This document shows, in pieces, positions 61,972-64,000 of a stretch of 64,000 nucleotides of DNA. Source of the stretch: Geojedonia litorea (lineage in GTDB: Bacteria > Bacteroidota > Bacteroidia > Flavobacteriales > Flavobacteriaceae). The notes beneath the pieces were generated by a model. It searched no databases. It saw nothing but the letters and a program-made list of their open reading frames with translations, and was not told the DNA's origin. A program made the translations under genes and the position numbers. Each line of letters starts with the position of its first letter. The first letter of the stretch is position 1. Where the stretch lies: positions 806,001 to 870,000 of the forward strand of contig NZ_JBHSGP010000014.1 in assembly GCF_042654525.1 (NCBI RefSeq), in the 5' to 3' direction.

Positions 61972-62229
61972 TTAATCGCTACTGTGTCTCAATTCATCGA
62001 GGTCATCTGTGCCCTGAAGAAAATCTAAAGTTTTTTTTGCTTCTTCTTCATCAATAACACTCATAGCTACGCCAACATGTACCAAGACATGATCACCTAT
62101 TTTAGCTTCGGGAACAAGACCTAAATTGATTTTCTTAATAATGCCACCAAAAGAGACGACACCGATTTTAAAAACATTTTCAGACTCATCAATGATGCCT
62201 GTAATTTGTCCGGGAATAGCAAGACACAT
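61972..62229 (-). CDS. hypC: Hydrogenase maturation chaperone HypC
   Basis: 85 aa. It begins MCLAIPGQITGIID, with the essential Cys2 that binds the Fe(CN)2CO unit, and has the OB-fold VSFGGIIKKINLGLVPEAKI and GDHVLVHVGVAMSVIDEEEA signatures. It works with HypD and the large subunit. It is the first gene of the leftward hypC-cooC pair. Confidence 0.96.
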   Translation of the reverse strand: MCLAIPGQITGIIDESENVFKIGVVSFGGIIKKINLGLVPEAKIGDHVLVHVGVAMSVIDEEEAKKTLDFLQGTDDLDELRHSSD

Positions 62230-62392
62230 AGCTTATTTTTAATGCATTTATATAGCTCTAAAGTACTAAAAATATATCAGTATATACTTTTCTTGTTCTT
62301 AATTAGTGAGAGGGGATTATTATGCTTAAAAATTAGACACTTTATGTTAAATTTAAAACAAGTGACCTCACAGTTATAGTACTAACCAAACT

Positions 62393-64000
62393 TTATCTTA
62401 GACGACTACTTGCTGCACCAAGTTTGATGATTAATAGCATATTAATACTTCTGCCTGGTGCCGAAAAACGTGTTTGATTACCTGGCACTCCCCTAAAAAC
62501 ATGACTTTGATAATCTTTATCAAACACATTATCTATTGAGAGCATTAATTTAGAATATGGAAGTTTAGAAAAGAGTCTGTGTAAATGAACACCGGTATTA
62601 ATATTAAATAAACTATAGGCATCAGTTTTGCGTTCAGAAGGTGCATTTCGATCCTGCTTACTTGTAAAAACGCCTTCAATCTGACCAAAAAATAGCTGAT
62701 TATTATCTTTAAATCGTAATCCTAGTGCATTTTGATCGGCAGGCATAAAGTCAAGATTTTCGTTTGTACTTTGATCTTTTCCTCTAATATAAGAACCGGT
62801 CCAAAACCCATTAAAATTAGCATTAAAATTATAGGCTAAAAGATATTCCCAACCGGTAAGTTTAGCCTTACCAACATTTTGATTTTGAATTGCTGGGGTA
62901 TCTTCAAAAGTAACGTTAACGGGCACAAATAAATCACTTAAAAAATTTTGATAAAAACTCACATTAAATGACAGGTTTTCTAGGTTTTTGTAGTTGTAAT
63001 TTAATTCATAAAAAACGCCGTTTTCAGGATCAAGATCTGGGTTAGGGATTACCCCATCGGCAAAGTTGTATTTGGAGAATAAATCTGGCCCTCTAAACGA
63101 ATTAGCGAGGTTAATACTGGCATCCATTTTAGTAGTGAAATGATATTTTAAGCCAATATTACCAGTTAAGGCTGTGTTGTTACTAGAACTGTTTTGATCA
63201 TTGAACAAATCGGCGATTTCTGGAATATAAAATGGCTCGCTTTCAATTCTAGTAGCTATATTATCGATGCGTAATGCAACTAGCAAATCTAAAGCCTCAT
63301 TAATTTTTAATTCTTCAATCGCAAATAAGCCATAAGAATTTGAATAACTATCGGGTTGAATTTGACCAGCAGGCGGTGCAATATGATTGACTTGATCTCC
63401 ATTTCTATTATAAACATCGATCACTAACTCTCTATAGGTGCCTTTTCTATATTCTCTTAAATAGTCGGCCCCTAGCGTAAGTTTATTATTTTTATTAAGT
63501 CTTAAGGCAATAAATCCTTTAGCCCCACCAAAATTTACATCTACATCTAAATTGGGATGTATAATTCGGTTTGGATCCATAGTGCCTTCAAAAAACACAT
63601 TGGTAATCATATCAATATGTAAACGCTGCCATTTACTGTAAACATTGACTCCTAAGGCTTCAATTTTATTAGATAATTTAGTAGCATTATATGAAAAATT
63701 GATTCCAGTTTGCACATCAGGGGCAAATAGACGAATGCGAACTGGGGGACCTGGGGCTCCTAATCCTCCAGGAAATCCTACATTGTCATTTTTAAAATAC
63801 TTTCCACTAATTTCAAATCTATGATTTTGTTTAGGTGAATAGCCAATATTCCAATCTAGATATTGAGATTCAAATTGACTATTTGGTATTTCTCCTGAAG
63901 GTGTCTTGGTGTTCTCAGCGTCTCGTAATCCACCTCCAATTAAAAAATCTATACCCTTACCTCTTCCTTCAACTTCAAGCCGCCCGCGCTTATGAGTATT
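62393..64000 (-). CDS. TonB-dependent receptor (partial, N-terminus beyond window)
   Basis: The frame is open from the stop at 62393 through the right window edge, at least 535 codons; a shorter GTG-initiated version starting at 63715 is artificial since the frame continues upstream with barrel-like sequence (FEISGKYFKNDNVGFPGG). It ends in the barrel strands typical of TonB receptors (YSLFNINTGVHLHRLFSKLP, SIDNVFDKDYQSHVFRGVPG). The protein ends SSRLR rather than Phe. Standing next to the hydrogenase genes it might take up nickel or another metal chelate; this is inference from position. Confidence 0.88.
   Translation of the reverse strand, partial: NTHKRGRLEVEGRGKGIDFLIGGGLRDAENTKTPSGEIPNSQFESQYLDWNIGYSPKQNHRFEISGKYFKNDNVGFPGGLGAPGPPVRIRLFAPDVQTGINFSYNATKLSNKIEALGVNVYSKWQRLHIDMITNVFFEGTMDPNRIIHPNLDVDVNFGGAKGFIALRLNKNNKLTLGADYLREYRKGTYRELVIDVYNRNGDQVNHIAPPAGQIQPDSYSNSYGLFAIEELKINEALDLLVALRIDNIATRIESEPFYIPEIADLFNDQNSSSNNTALTGNIGLKYHFTTKMDASINLANSFRGPDLFSKYNFADGVIPNPDLDPENGVFYELNYNYKNLENLSFNVSFYQNFLSDLFVPVNVTFEDTPAIQNQNVGKAKLTGWEYLLAYNFNANFNGFWTGSYIRGKDQSTNENLDFMPADQNALGLRFKDNNQLFFGQIEGVFTSKQDRNAPSERKTDAYSLFNINTGVHLHRLFSKLPYSKLMLSIDNVFDKDYQSHVFRGVPGNQTRFSAPGRSINMLLIIKLGAASSRLR

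Noticed and set aside
62393..63715. GTG start at 63715 for the TonB receptor
   Set aside because: The frame continues without stop to the window edge with barrel-type sequence, so the true start lies beyond the window.
1..64000. CRISPR arrays, insertion sequences, integrases, toxin-antitoxin pairs
   Set aside because: I saw no regularly spaced repeats, transposase or integrase genes, or small toxin pairs. The only mobile trace is the GIY-YIG/tRNA debris near 48 kb.

Overview
The window looks like a chromosomal segment of a marine-type flavobacterium (Bacteroidota, Flavobacteriaceae). The signs are AT-rich DNA, TAnnTTTG promoter cores with hardly any Shine-Dalgarno sequences, a SusC/SusD pair, TonB receptors, a peptidase with a type IX secretion sorting tail, a HemC-HemD fusion and a PA0069-type radical SAM gene. 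Most of it is ordinary core genome. The last ~16 kb is a complete hydrogen-oxidation island and is the part worth attention.

Layout. 1-6.7 kb: haem genes, with hemA-hemCD-hemE and an EI24-type membrane gene leftward, and an AraC regulator and hemH rightward. 6.7-14.2 kb: MATE exporter, large BNR/sortilin-like secreted protein, HemJ-like membrane protein, NtrY-like histidine kinase and a crotonase. 14.2-22.8 kb: Tat-exported Gfo/Idh oxidoreductase, radical SAM protein, secreted unknown protein with a divergent AraC regulator, HD phosphohydrolase, acyl-ACP desaturase, acyltransferase, bacilliredoxin, DnaJ/TerB protein and DksA-type zinc finger. 22.9-33.3 kb: peptidoglycan turnover genes (dipeptide epimerase, PLP enzyme, PBP4, M14 carboxypeptidase, amidase) around a SusCD pair. 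33.3-43.4 kb: metal homeostasis, with a Mn/Zn ABC importer and its DtxR-type regulator, an S9 peptidase and FeoAB with a tiny Cys-rich partner. 43.4-47.6 kb: SCO protein, M1 peptidase and RseP.

47.6-48.3 kb: a tRNA cluster (Asn, Arg, Pro). It also holds a damaged tRNA-Pro 5' part fused in frame to a fossil GIY-YIG nuclease, and a stray copy of the tRNA-Pro 3' end.

48.3-64 kb: the hydrogenase island. Leftward run hypF-hypD-hypE. Rightward run: a small subunit without a Tat signal, five consecutive ~95-residue single-TM proteins, the large subunit, a degenerate maturation-protease homologue, a winged-helix protein with a Cys-rich tail, a small helical protein, a lipoprotein, a true maturation protease and a TM-anchored paralogue of the lipoprotein. 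Facing them are hypC and a CooC-type nickel ATPase, then a TonB receptor that runs off the window. The subunits resemble the high-affinity, oxygen-tolerant actinobacterial-type lineage (group 1h/1l-like, by recollection of motifs). No cytochrome b is present, so I propose that the five TM proteins anchor the cytoplasmic catalytic dimer at the membrane and guide quinone access. HypA and HypB are not in the window. The CooC-type ATPase may cover part of the nickel delivery.
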